Origin: Macropodus opercularis | Lineage: Eukaryota > Chordata > Actinopteri > Anabantiformes > Osphronemidae | Assembly: GCA_030770545.1 (NCBI GenBank) | Contig: JAUCMP010000026.1 | Location: 6,304,501 to 6,368,500, forward strand | DNA length: 64,000 bases | Reading direction: 5' to 3' | In this document: piece after piece, positions 1 through 12,336 of the stretch | Numbering within the stretch: position 1 is the first letter of the stretch | Layout: each line of letters starts with the position of its first letter | The notes under the pieces: generated by a model | The model's input: only the letters and a program-made list of their open reading frames with translations | The model's database searches: none | Told to the model about the DNA's origin: nothing | Position numbers and translations under genes: made by a program

Positions 1-3000
1 TCACTTGTTGCATTTCATACTGTCATGCTCACGCTATAATTTATTTTTAGTAAGTCATGAAATTTCAGCAACTGTTGTTGGTGTCACTGAATGTCTCATA
101 GCCTGTCTGGTTGATCAAGGTGGCTCAGCAGTATTAAGATCTTTGACTGAAGCAGGAGGTAATTGTGGAAGAAGTGCAACTTCTATTTTAAGGACTTTTA
201 TTACCTAAGAGACATATAATCAATTAGGAGAACAGAGAGGTCACATTAAAATAAACAAACAAATGCACAATGTGCTTGTATCTACAATATACAATAATGT
301 ATCCACTAGATTATTACTCTTGTTTGTTTTCTTGATTTAGTTGAGTGTATTGTTCAGACACGCACACAGTCCCACAGCGTGGTAAAGATGCCTTGTTATC
401 TTAACCAGAACAAACATTTGTCTTCGTCTCCATTGTTTTGGCTTCATGCACTAAATCAATGGAGCTCATTCATCACACACACACTGAAAATGAGAATATT
501 TGTATGAACATTTGTGAGGATTTTTCAGGACAGTATGAAGTAAAGCTGTGCACGCGATAGATGCTACAGTCGCGGTATAGTATTCACTGGTTAAACATGC
601 TCTATTCTGTCTTATCTTCCCTGCGTATCTGATAAGTGGATATCAGACACTCATGCAGACATACAGAAATACATTTACATGAGTAATTATTGGATGTGTA
701 GACACATCCAGGCTTGCACACTCAAAAACGTACACAAACACAAAGTCACTGTGGTTTCTGTTTCTGTCACAAACAGCCAGTGATTGATTGGCTCTTTCCA
801 TTTTTAACGGGGAGAAAACACATGGCCCCAGGGACCCTTGTGTGTGGAAGTACTTTGAAGTGTCCACATTTAATTCTTCTGTATGATAAATGAGAGCAGA
901 GCTGCAGCTGTAGCCCGTGAGGAAAAGCTTAGTTCGCTCAACGAGGGGAGCGGTAACAAATGTACCGATAGCTGATAAGCTGACTGTGTCTCTTGCTCTT
1001 GCTTGTTGTTCTGCTCCCTGCAGACCCCCACAGCTAGATAACAAATCCATCCTATCAATCAAACCCATCAATGGCTGGCTACAGATTAGAGACAGTGATT
1101 TTGGGGCTGATTGGAGGGGAAATGCTGATTACGCCTCCCTCTCTCTGACTTGATTACACTCTGCCTGTGTGTTGTCAGGCCCGACTGCTGAGCTGTAATC
1201 ATTGAAAACTAAGAGCACAGGCCGTGGCTCCTGAATACACAAAACACAGCCGCGCAATCGCACTATTAGCTGGCAAGCTGTGACTTTATGGCCATAGCGG
1301 GGTCACTCATAGGTCCCGTCTTTGACACGGCCTGAGCATCTGTGCATGCTAACGGTGTGTAGGCCGGCGCATGCATATTTCACCCAGACGAGGAAAAGTC
1401 TTCATGACACCTTTCCTTTTACTTGCCACTCTGCCGCTCTTCACCTCCTGCCCAGCCTACTTCCATCACAGTGGCAGAAGGTCCCGTGCTGGATGTCACA
1501 CGCAGACACATACAGTGAGCACACGCAGTAAAGTCTTAATCTGAGCTTTATTTAGCTGCTTCACCTTCACAGTTGGAGCAGCTTCCACGCGGCCTACCTG
1601 TCTGTTCCTTTATCAGTCTGCTCAGCACTCCCCGTTCACCCGCAGGTCGGCAGCGTTTTGATCCGCCAGTGTGCCATCCTGTGTGAGCAACACAGTTTAA
1701 TTTTCACATAAACAAACAAAGTCATGCCAGACATAGCAAACATTCTACTGGCAAGTTTTAAACCTGTTTTTATTTATAGAAAAATAATTGTGAAGATTCT
1801 CAATGGGAGATCAAGGACAAACCGGAGTTTGTCTTTGTTCCTTAGGTAAACAAGGAAATGTGAGAACATAAACTTGACAACTATTGTGTGTAAATAGAGT
1901 ACACAACATGTAACAGCCTGCATTAAAGCCAGACATCTTTAAACTAAATATTCAATGACAAGTGAAGCGCCCTGGAATACCTGAAGTCTCTGTTAGTGTA
2001 GCTTGGGATAAATATTCTAAAAGAAATTGCTCATGTTTTTTTGAACATCTCTCAGGGTTTTTGTTCATCTTTTACAGAAGCACAACTTCAATATATACGA
2101 GGTCAGTCTTTCAATTACTCCAGCTATTGTTTGGCTGTAATAACACCCTCCTCATTCTAACACGCAGTAAAATGCTTTTAAAAATGTTTCTTTTCTGTGA
2201 TGATGTCTACTTGTGTGTGTGTATGTGGTCGGTTCACAAGCATCTCATAGCTCCCTGTGTCCTGCTTTTGAACTATCTTTGAAGCTCCAAAATTGTCTCA
2301 TGCAGCATGTGTTAGGTATCATTTCAATTGACACCATGCACTGTGCTACTAGTGCTTTGAATTGAGCATGCTTGCATGCTTGTTAGATGGAAACAGCTGT
2401 CAGGGGAGATAGCGAAAGTGACTCACTCCTATTTCCCTCACTTATCGTTTGCCTATTCCAGTCTTACTCCTCTTATTGTGACCCCTCAGAAAGTCAAAAT
2501 ATTCTGTGCTTCTTTTCTTTTTTCTCTGTGTTTCTCTCTTTCATTCACAGTGTGTGCACACAGCGTGGTGACTGAGATTTGGAAACGTAGTGGCCAGAGG
2601 TGTGTTGCACACATGTGGCACAGTTGGAGGCAGGGTTGGGTGAAAGAAACTAATTATTTCTATTTTTGATTGGCAACATGCTTCCTAATATTTTTACGAT
2701 GCCATCAAACTAATATCTGTGTTGCCGAAGTGCTTCATACCTGTTGAGAGATTAATTACTTCTCGTAAAAGATGCCCACTTGTTTTGTTGCCACGTGTAA
2801 TTATTTAATGAGGAGATGTCAGTTAATATCTTCTTGAAGATGAGAGAGTGTTCAGTGTGTGGAAAACTGATCACTGATCATATTAGTTGTAAAGCAGCCA
2901 GCAGTGAGGGTCTGTACACTCTCCAGCCCCCACAGAGGGTTCCTGTGCAGCCAGGACTTCAGGTGTGTAATATTAACAGGTTGTAGTCAGTGAACTGATT

Positions 3001-6000
3001 GAGTTGTTTAATAGAATACTTACTTTACTGTCAATGAACATCTTTGGCTGATGGTGATCACATGCACATATGCTTTAGTCAAATGTGATATGATGTAATT
3101 TAAATATTCTCTTATAACCGGGAGACCAGAAACATGAATGTGAGTAAAAAAAGGGGAGAAAATCATGGTTCATGCCATGTCATAAGCATATACGTCCTTA
3201 TTGTGCATATCTCTTCAGATGTGTCCCACACTGTCTACGTGCAGACATGAGCCAGAGAAAAAAATCTTGTTTGGTCTTCATAACACATTTCGAGCAACTA
3301 ATGGATGTTTGTTTGGCCATTGTGACTACGTAATGAATGACTCATAGAGCGAGTGGCACCAACAGGAAGCCTGTTCTCCTTTCAAGGCTGAGGTAATTGA
3401 CAGCAGCTCATCTGCCAGCTCATCTAAATACAGAAACTCGTGCTTCTGTTAGCAGAAAGCTGAATCCAGGTCAACTTATTATGGCACCATCAATTAAAAT
3501 AGCATCATTGTCAAGCAGCTGGCATACAGCCGGTTTTCCTGAATGATCTATGAGACATGTTTTCAATAAGACGAGAAAGGTTAGAACACAGGATTCGGTA
3601 ACAAAAACGAGTGCTGGTAATTTAAAATCCTGTGAATCCACAGCTTTTTTTAAACGTTTGCAATGTGACATGTTTCCAGCTGGAATGAATATGTGGTTGT
3701 AATATTATTTGGAGAGGAATGTGGGGATCTGAATTGGATGCTCACAAAGTGGCTGTGATTTAGCAGACGCATCGTTGAAGAAGGAAATGAAGCCGTCGAG
3801 GTCTCCTGACCTTCATCCCGTCGACGGCGGTCCACTCCTCTAGCCACACTTTGACCGGCTGACAACGCTAGCCCCATATTAGACAGTGTGTAAGTATCTA
3901 ATAGGAGGAGTGAGCCAATTGCTTTGAAGCACATGTCATTTAGTACAGGTGGAACTGACCTCAGGGGCAGAGTAAAAACAACACTCATTTCCTCTGTTCC
4001 TACACTACAACCTCACATCACTGTAGCTCATCACATCTGTGAATATACTGTCCAGTACATGGAGTTGCATGTATGTGTTCATATGCACATGTATCTATCT
4101 GCCCACACATGTATTCACACACAAGCATGTCCAGACGTTGTGTATTTAAAGTGGCGACCTGCTGTTTTGTTCTGCCTGGTCTCCTGTGCCTGTCAGGGGG
4201 CTCTGATACTGCTGTTTAATGAGCAGAAGCTCTCCTTACACTTAGTCAAGTGTAGTCTGTTGCTGTGCGTCTGCTGTTGCAGCGCTGACCAGAGGAGACA
4301 TGCAGCCCTGTGTCCCAGGGCTAATTGCTGCTACTTGGCTGATAGTCTTTCTGTGCACCACTCTCATTGACTCCCTGGACTCCAGGGGGATTCCCACAGG
4401 CACCCAAAGACAAACAAACCTGGGCGTACAATCGATAACGGATGCAAGAGTTACCGCTCAGCGCAGCTGCTGATTAAGATTCTCAAAGAATGTGTGTACG
4501 TGTGTGTGTGCGCGCACGGATATGCACTGTGTAAGGGAGTAATGTGTGTGTAAAGGTGTTTGTTCAGTCCTTCACATCTAACTGGAATCTTCAGCTTGTC
4601 CCTGAGCGCTTGTTTATGTGATTTTGATTAAGAGCAGCAGAGTTCTGAGGTATCCCAACAACAACAACACCAGGTTAATACTCACCAGGCTCCCACAACA
4701 TCTCGTGTGTATGGTCCCTCATGGGAGATTGTGTCACAATGTGAGGCCTTATCATACACTGAGAATGCTTCACAAATCTGTGTGCACTTATCAACAGACT
4801 TTAGCTAAATACTATTCATAATATAGATTCATATTTGTATTAATATTTCAGTCTACTGATCATGGTTACTCTGTACGGTTTATTGTAAGCAAGATGTTTT
4901 AGGATCCACTTTCCAGTAAATTGCCACATTGGGAAAAATTAAAAAACTTATTCCATGAAATGTTCCAGTGTGCAACTCACTGCCAAAGGCTAGAAGCAAG
5001 GCTGTGCCGTAGTGTCATTAGCCTCTCCGCGCCCTCTCTACTTACCCGCTGCCTCTCCTCCCTCTCTCTCATGGGCTCATGTTTGCTTTTGTTCTCTTCT
5101 CCAGTCTGCCTGACTCACAATGATGATCTTGACCAAGCTCATGGAGGGGTCAAGGTTGGATGTTCAAATTGCCTCAGAGCAATCAGCCTTGTCTCTCTGT
5201 GCTAACAGTGTGCGCTCTCTGTCTCTGTTGCCGCCATCTTTTTTTCTCTCCTCCATCTCTGTGTTTACCGGAGGGGAGACGTGTGTCAGGGGAGCTTGGC
5301 GGCGGTAGGGGTGTGTGCCCCGTTTGGAAGTCTTTGCTCTGACCAGAGGCTGGGTGAGGCCTGGGTACTTAAAAGCACTGAGCGCCACTGCCTGGGTGAC
5401 ATTTCAGCACAGACATGATCTGGCTGGATGCTTGTGAGTGTGACTATACATATGACTTTGGAAAGTACCTGGACTCCTTTCACTTTTCACAAACCATGTT
5501 ATATTACATTTTACCAGATACATTTATGTAATAACTTTTTTCTTTTTTGATCATCAGTCCATAATTAATCATCGTCAGGTGTGCATGCCTCTATCAGCAG
5601 TGGTCTAGAAAAAAACTGTTGCCGCACATCAATCTGGAAAGGGTTAGAGAACCACTGCCTAACAGAGGTCAATCTTCAATCAGCCAGTCTTCCCAGGGCG
5701 GGAGGTCCCAGCACATTCAACCCAAGGTCAGACCATGCAGTGCTCAGAGAAATACCAAAAACCCCAAGACCTACATCTCAGGCCCTACAGGTGTCACTCA
5801 GCATGTTAAGTAGTAAAGTTAATGGCCTCATAATTATTAGAGGCTGAACAACTTTGGTTTGTTGGGATGAGCTGCCAGAGGAAAACCTAAAAGACGAAAC
5901 TACGGTACAGCTCCAACCTCACAAGCTGTGCTGTCGCGACATTGGCGACTGTTGTAAATATACACGCAGCAACTAGATCAGCTTACACAGACATCGATTG

Positions 6001-6780
6001 AGCCGTAGCTGCTGTTACGTTGTGTATAATTTTCTGAACACACACACAGATGAAGGCGCCCTCCATGCAGTCAGCTGTTCGTTCCAACCATTTGTGCCTG
6101 AGTGCTTTTCCTTCGATGGCTTCACACTCATGAAAGGCTTCACGTTAATGTGTCACACAGCAGCCACACACTCAGCCAAACAGCATTAAAGCCTGGCTGT
6201 GGCCTGTAGCCGAACAAATGTCTTCATCCCTTGGCCGATTGTGTGTGTGCTCCCTCTCTGCGTGTCTTGTAAAATGCTGTAAACAGGTGTTAACGTGTCC
6301 GCCCACAAGATGCCACATGCTGCTGTGTCATGATCTCCCGAACAGCTGCCTCCCCCCTCACCTCCCCCCGTACGAGTGTGGATATGTGGGTGATTGTGTG
6401 TGAGAATGTCCTAACGGCAAGGGTTATAAATGGCTGCAAGAGGAACTTTAGCCCTAGATTTGTGCAAAGCCAAGGACAAATAAAGAGAAAGGGCAATGGC
6501 TTTATGGCAATAAACGATTTCCTCGAAAACACGTGGAGTTTGCTTATGTGAAGCATTTTATGTAAAGGTCTGAGTAAAAGTTTTCCAGGGATTTATGGGG
6601 TATGGACAGAGTTAGTTTCATAAACAAAAATAGATTTCCAGATGCAGGTAGATGTCTCAAACACGTTCCTACAAATGCCCTTGAGCAAAGGAGAGAAACT
6701 GTACCCCCTCTCTCTTTGTCAGTCTCAGGAGCAGCTACTGCTGTAATTCTTGTGATGTAAATGTAAATTTGTGTCCTCAG
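1..6780 (+). other. pacrg intron or 5' region, no exon recognised
   Basis: This stretch lies upstream of the first recognisable pacrg exon, which begins directly after an AG acceptor at 6779-6780, so at least its right part is intron. I looked for the preceding pacrg coding exon (the segment ending in a Trp-Lys before the VEIEK motif) and did not see it. Open frames here are short, lack homology I recognise, and are interrupted by CA/TG tracts. The only recognisable element is the Tc1-like remnant near 5.6-5.9 kb. Confidence 0.6.
5589..5915 (+). mobile_element. Tc1/mariner-like transposon remnant (broken transposase)
   Basis: The nucleotide sequence closely resembles the 5' part of the transposase gene of fish Tc1-like elements. 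The + strand frame reads DHAVLREIPKTPRPTSQ and then ALQVSLSMLSSKV (5731-5817), which matches the part of the Tc1 transposase N-terminal DNA-binding region that normally reads close to LREIAKNPRATSQ. Upstream, 5589-5700 retains degraded nucleotide similarity to the preceding helix-turn-helix segment. The frame breaks near 5845, where the expected arginine-leucine-asparagine stretch becomes frameshifted and a TGA appears. The DDE catalytic domain and both terminal inverted repeats are absent, so this is a dead, truncated fragment. It lies about 0.9 kb upstream of a pacrg exon, in intronic DNA. Recognition is from memory of Tc1 sequences; the exact ends are approximate. Confidence 0.85.
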
Positions 6781-6952
6781 GTGGAGATTGAGAAGCTGGA
6801 CTACCACCACTACCTCCCTTTGTTCTTCGATGGCTTATGTGAGACTGTTCATCCATACGAGTTCTTCGCCCGCCAGGGAGTCCATGACATGCTAGAGCAC
6901 GGTGGCTCCAAGATCCAGCCTGTCATTCCCCAGCTCATCATTCCCATCAAGA
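6781..6952 (+). CDS. pacrg: pacrg internal exon A (PACRG residues ~98-154)
   Basis: This exon encodes 57 residues starting VEIEKLDYHHYLPLFFDGLC plus the first base of an Asn codon. PACRG is the parkin co-regulated protein (ParcG family), an alpha-helical-repeat protein of ciliary axonemes located at the inner junction between A and B tubules and also known to bind MEIG1. The acceptor is a CAG at 6778-6780 and the donor is GTAAGT at 6953-6958. The frame is open throughout and enters in phase 0. Against my recollection of human PACRG (257 residues), 7 of 57 residues differ, including Cys-Glu-Met-Thr-Phe-Pro becoming Cys-Glu-Thr-Val-His-Pro. The 5' exons, encoding about 97 less conserved N-terminal residues, are not in the window. 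Confidence 0.97.
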
Positions 6953-7133
6953 GTAAGTCTGGGAGGGTGTGTACACTCACGCCAGTCCAATCACACACAA
7001 CCGTGTCCTCGCCTCCACAGTGTTCCCCTGCCACTGAAAACTACTGTATGTAAGAGGTCATCTTTAGTATCCAAATGTGTTGTATATTGACATATCACCG
7101 CTGCATTTTAAACAAGCAGCTACTCAATAAAAG

Positions 7134-7157
7134 TTATTATTATTGTTATTATTATTT
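7134..7157. repeat. (TTA)n microsatellite, interrupted
   Basis: Repeated TTA units with one TTG interruption, directly readable in the sequence, shortly after the pacrg exon A donor. Confidence 0.9.
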
Positions 7158-10133
7158 TAGTGTGGTTTGTAACCAACTAATCTTCTCAGTTAGAGTTTAA
7201 TTGCTGCCTTAATAAATATTTGTACATGCTATAATGTCATTATTCAAGCAGCATCAGTACATTTGCTGCATGATTTGCTGACAAATCTCAAGCCTCGGAG
7301 GCTTCCCAGGAGCTGCTTCTTGAAGTAAACTAGACGCTAATAACACATTCTGTAGGTTGCAGGCACACTCTGAATATATAGTCTAGTGTCGCTGGCAGGA
7401 CACGGGATGTTAGAAAGGTTAGCAGGGGGCAATGAAATTATTATTATTATCAATAAATCAAATACTGGTCTGCATCAGAATCTACTAGTATTTCTAAATT
7501 TCATTTGCATGCTGTGTTTCCCATATACCCAAACACTCACAGGCTACTCTCATGCAGTATTGCACTGACCAAAGTAGAGCAACATTCTTTACCAGGAATA
7601 GAGTCACCTGTCGTACACACTTGCGTGGCAAAGCATTTTAACATTACCATGCAATCAGGCTTGTGACAAGTTCTAATTTGGTTTCACAGTCATTCTGTTC
7701 TATTATTACTTTAACCCTCAGGGTGAAGTGTCCTTGTTTTTGCATCCGCTGGAAAAAGTTGCCTCCAGAAGTATGACCGATAATCTGCCATGAATGCGGT
7801 GACATGCTACATTTAACTTTGCCTTCGTGTTGCGCCTCCTTACCTTTCCACACAGACACATTCACATGCACGTGCACACAAGCTCGCTCACACGCAAGTT
7901 GGCAGATGGAGGTGGGCGGAAAGGTCGCGTCTCTGGGTGAAGTGGTCCACAACTCAAAAATAGACATCAGAATTTACAGTGACGCAGGCTAGGTACCGTA
8001 TAGAGAGGTTGGAGGACTGCACAGTGTGGCCCTTGTTCTTCGTTTTTGGTCCTGGGGATGTTCCCGGTGTCCTTGAGGCTTTGCCACTGAATACATGAAT
8101 AACTGCAGGTAGCTCCTTTTGATGCAAAGGGGACCCCAGCTACTGTGTGAAGACAATCATTTCAGCAGCGTTTATTTTTTCAGTCACTAGTCGAAGCTCA
8201 CGGCCATACGTGAAGCTCACAACACAGTGTGGATCAGCTCTCGTATCACATACAGTCTATTCACCCCAACATGCTTCAAAGCAAGAATTTGTCTCGTCAT
8301 AAAACAGTTTGTTTTTATGTTGTTTCACCCCAATCTTAAATATTTGAATTGCCAAATGTCTCTTTTGCCCTTTTCCAGAACCGCCTGCATATCTTGACAT
8401 TACGCACCAACTGACCAGGCCACTCATAACTTCAACAGTGGTATATAAATTCAAACCCCTCAGCAGGTTTGACCGTTTGCCTTTGGGAGGCCAGACCAAA
8501 GGTGATAGTTATGCTCCTCATGAAAACATACACTTTGCGCTGATAATGGAATTTTAAATGGACTGCTCCTTATTAACTTCTTGGTTTATTAAAAATCGGG
8601 CCTGTTTCGCCATCCACAAGGCAAAGCTGCCAGTCCGTGTCTGTTGCAGATTAATTACTTTTCTATGGAGCAGTAAAGAAGAAGGGATGGTGGGAAGAGG
8701 AAGAAAGTAAAAAGCAGTCTGCATTTTTAAAATGGCAAGATATATATTTTTCTCCTCTGATGTTAATACATCTTCTGTGTGGCTGGCAGGCTCTTATCTG
8801 CAGAGCGACTGAGTCACGTCAGGCCCTGGTGAATTTTGATGATGACTGCAGGTCACCCAATGAGAATACACAATGAAGAAGGCTGTGGCTGACATTACAC
8901 TCCCAGGCTCCGTCTACAGTGACTCAAGGAATGAACTCGTTCCTACTGTTCAGCATGTTCCCTTCGCCCCACACTGGACAGACCACTCTTCAAAAACAAC
9001 TGAAGACAACATGGAACAGAGCTGTACTTAGTTATTTATTAATATTGAAATAATGAAAAGGCTATAGTAAAACTTTCGTGAGTTAATAAAATGAATCACT
9101 GATATTTCTGTGAAGCTATCACCAGCCACAGTGGACAGCCACGGTGACTTAGTAGAAAGGGTAAGATGTTACTGAAACACTACGGGTGGGGATTTTCTGC
9201 TTCCTTTAAATAGGGTGGAGGATGCACGGCCATGCCTCCATTGAGCCCGAGTTGATTGGCATAACATTTGTTCAGCTTTGAACCAAAATGAGACTTTCAT
9301 TAAAAGGAGATCCTCAGTTACGCCTCTGCGCAGGAACTGCTCTTGATCTGAAAAGTATATTTATACACTGAGCGAGAGCAATTCACTGCTAAACTGTGAA
9401 ACGTGTTGCCCTACCTCTGGCTTTTCACTGAAAGCTGAATGCAAGGTCACCATTGTTTTATTTTCACACTGAATATGAAACAGGTCCTAGCATGAATACA
9501 TGATTACTTTATTCAGATTTGTTGCAACACAGGTTTTATACCAGCATTAACATATCAGGCCCTCAGCTGCCTTAGCCCTCGTTCTTATAATTCTTTTTCT
9601 TTCTCTCTTGTGAAGAGTGGTGATGAATAATTGAACAGTCCCACAGTCCAAATGTCACAGCAGGGAAAAATTGTTTGTGCTGGCTGGTAATTAGAATTTC
9701 ATTGTTTGTTATGTAGGTTTGAAATTCCTGTCATTCCACATTGCACCTTATCGTGGTGATGGCAGATAGCACTGGGCTTGTCTGTCTGGGGAGACACAAA
9801 GGCAGAGATGGAGAGATGGAATAAAGCACGATATATGTGCTCATTCAGCATCATCGTCTGGCCTCGCCTCTCACACACCTACGCACACACTGCCCGTGAC
9901 GCAGACAAAGACATGGCCGGACCAACTTGTCATAGTCTTGAACATGAGAACATAAACAGACTTGTATTAACCCACAAAGAATCGAGTGTGATGTTTACTG
10001 CCTTGACCCATCAGCCTCCTGTCGATGACATGACTCCTCTACAATATACAGTATAGCTGCATTCATGTTTTGTTGCTGCCATGTTCGCTGCCTGTGCTCA
10101 GGACTGGGAATGACATTTTGTCTAATTGCTTTA

Positions 10134-10157
10134 TGTGTGTGTGTGTGTGTGTGTGTG
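10134..10157. repeat. (TG)12 microsatellite
   Basis: Uninterrupted TG dinucleotide tract of 24 bases in the 5.2 kb pacrg intron. Confidence 0.97.
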
Positions 10158-12186
10158 ACTGTATCATGTGCGACTGATTTGCGTGAGCTTGTGTGTGTGT
10201 CATTGCGACAGCTTTGTATTTGCATATGAGCTTTTTTAACACACAGTTAGTGTCGCCGTGTCATTTTGAGGCATTGCTCTCTTTTTGTCTGAACTTCGAT
10301 GGGCATTGTTAAGATTCTACTTAAATGTCACTATTACTGTAAAGTGTTTTGTGGATTTATTCAACATCATTATCTTAAAACTACAGATTAATTTTCTAAA
10401 TAGAGGTGGAATAGTCCATTATTATTCTCCACCAAAAATATTCTCCTTGTAACAATTATTACAATGATGATGTCAAGTATTCTTATGGCTTTTATGTTTG
10501 ATTACTGATGAATAACCCCTGGTTCCCTTTACTTGTAAGATGTCATGTGTAGCATTTTAACAGACTACACTGGCTGCTTGAAAGTACAGCACATGGAAAG
10601 TAATTCGTAATTAATCTAGAGCAGCAAACGTGGTATGCAGAGGTACTTGGAACATTGGTTCTATGGATGACAATCAGCACTGACGTGGAAGCTACTAATC
10701 AGATGTGGTATTGTTCATAATGTCACTTTTTTTATTAGTCATTTGGCTTTTTTGCACCTTGTTCTGAAGCTTGTATATTTAGAGGACGTATCCATTTTTC
10801 TATTATTTATGATACAGGTACTATATAAAGATAATTTCTAAATGGTTTGTGTCACTGTTTGTCAGACTCCTTTAATCAAATCTGCTTTATTTCCATTTCA
10901 ATATGCCGATGTACAGAAGTCATAAAAGCGCTGAGTGTTCCATTATTTACTGACCTCGGCGTGTGACCACAGCTCCACCCTTCACACAAAAGCTGCTGTC
11001 ATGTTGGTTTATGTTTGCTTCCCCTGTAAAGTGACTTTTCTGAATTGCTCTCAGCAGAGCCTGTTACAATAAACATTATCGTTGCTGCAGGTTTTATCTC
11101 GGAGACACTGCACATTCATTATTTCTCTTTAAGACCCATAAGCAGGTTTAAAGCAGGACGCTGTTACATTTTCTGTCATTATCTCTGTACTTTTTTCCCC
11201 AATCTTTTTGCTTTTCTACTTTACTACTGCTGAATCTTTTCTCTGTCTTGTTTCCTTTTTCCTCTTCTCTTCTATATCACGTCCCCTCTCACCTGCTCTC
11301 ACCTTAAGTTCTTTCCTTTTACATCAACCATAGGCTTTTCACTGCACTAGGCACTAGGTGCTTTCTGTTTTCTTTTAAGATGTTTTTTTCATACTTTTTA
11401 TTTTTGCTGTTGTCTGTGTTTACTGCAAAAGAGGTGCTGTGATTCCATCCATTATCATCTTCCTCTGTGAAAGAAGGTTTTATAAAGAGAAATGGCTCAT
11501 GTCTGTCTTTTCTTACTGCGAGTGTGCTGTGTGAGACTGACAGCCTGCACAAAGGGAATTACCAGTGCTCACGGAGAGACTCATAGAAACTCAAAACAGC
11601 TAAAACAGCACAAATAAAATATGTGTAAAGAACTGGAAAAATATGTCAGTCTTAGATGCTAATCACAGTTATTTTCGAGCCCCTTGCCCTCTGCCTGGCC
11701 AATCCTGCTTGTCTTCATCTGTCTTTTGGATTTGATTTTTTTTTGTGTGTGTTGTTCTTTCACTTGGTTCTTGCTCTCTGTGTATTTGTCAGTCTTGATC
11801 TCTCTAGCCCTCCATCTCTCCCGCCATCATTCCCTTTTGTTCTCTCTATCAGTGGGAGATGGAGTTAAGTGCAGCTGTAGGCCAAATAAGCCAGTGATTG
11901 GCTCTCACTTACTCCTGCCTCCCCAGTGCATTTGAAATCACTGATTGCAAGCCAGTCTAAATCAAAGTCCAGCTATAAAGGAAATGCTTTCAGGGGATGG
12001 TAGTGTAATCTGTGTGTATTTTGATTTCGTGTTTCTGCTAAGATCGCTCACGTGTGCCATATGGTTGCAGACATGAGAACTGTTGTGCATTTACTATACC
12101 TTCGTGTGAGTGAACATGATTTCTCCGTACCAGTAACCTTAGCTGAGCCTTGATTCCTGATCTCTTCGTCGTCTGTCTCCTGTTAG

Positions 12187-12336
12187 ATGCCCTGAATACG
12201 CGGAACCGTCAGGTGATCTGCACCACCCTGAAGGTGCTGCAGCATCTGGTGATGTCTGGAGACATGGTGGGAGAAGCCCTGGTGCCCTACTACAGACAGA
12301 TCCTTCCCATTCTCAACATCTTCAAGAACATGAACA
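12187..12336 (+). CDS. pacrg: pacrg internal exon B (PACRG residues ~155-204)
   Basis: The exon is 150 bases. Its first two bases complete the Asn codon split with exon A. It then encodes 49 residues beginning ALNTRNRQVICTTLKVLQHL and ending FKNMN, plus one base of the next codon. The acceptor is TTAG at 12183-12186 after a T/C-rich tract, and the donor is GTAAGT at 12337-12342. The residues form part of the C-terminal helical repeat core of PACRG, including the strongly conserved LVPYYRQILP segment. Seven of 50 residues differ from human PACRG as I remember it (for example Lys to Glu after MVG). Joining to exons A and C restores one continuous frame, which supports all four splice sites. Confidence 0.97.

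Larger units (their letters stand above)
6953..12186 (+). other. pacrg: pacrg intron (5.2 kb, phase 1)
   Basis: The intron starts GTAAGT and ends in a pyrimidine-rich run followed by TTAG. It interrupts an Asn codon after its first base. It contains a TTA-type microsatellite (7134-7157), a (TG)12 tract (10134-10157) and pyrimidine-rich patches around 11200-11300 and 11690-11860. I see no coding exon, RNA gene or intact mobile element inside it. Confidence 0.9.

Noticed and set aside
2625..2690. CAGGGTTGGGT string resembling a hAT transposon end
   Set aside because: Only about 11 bases fit and no matching inverted end or target duplication was found nearby.
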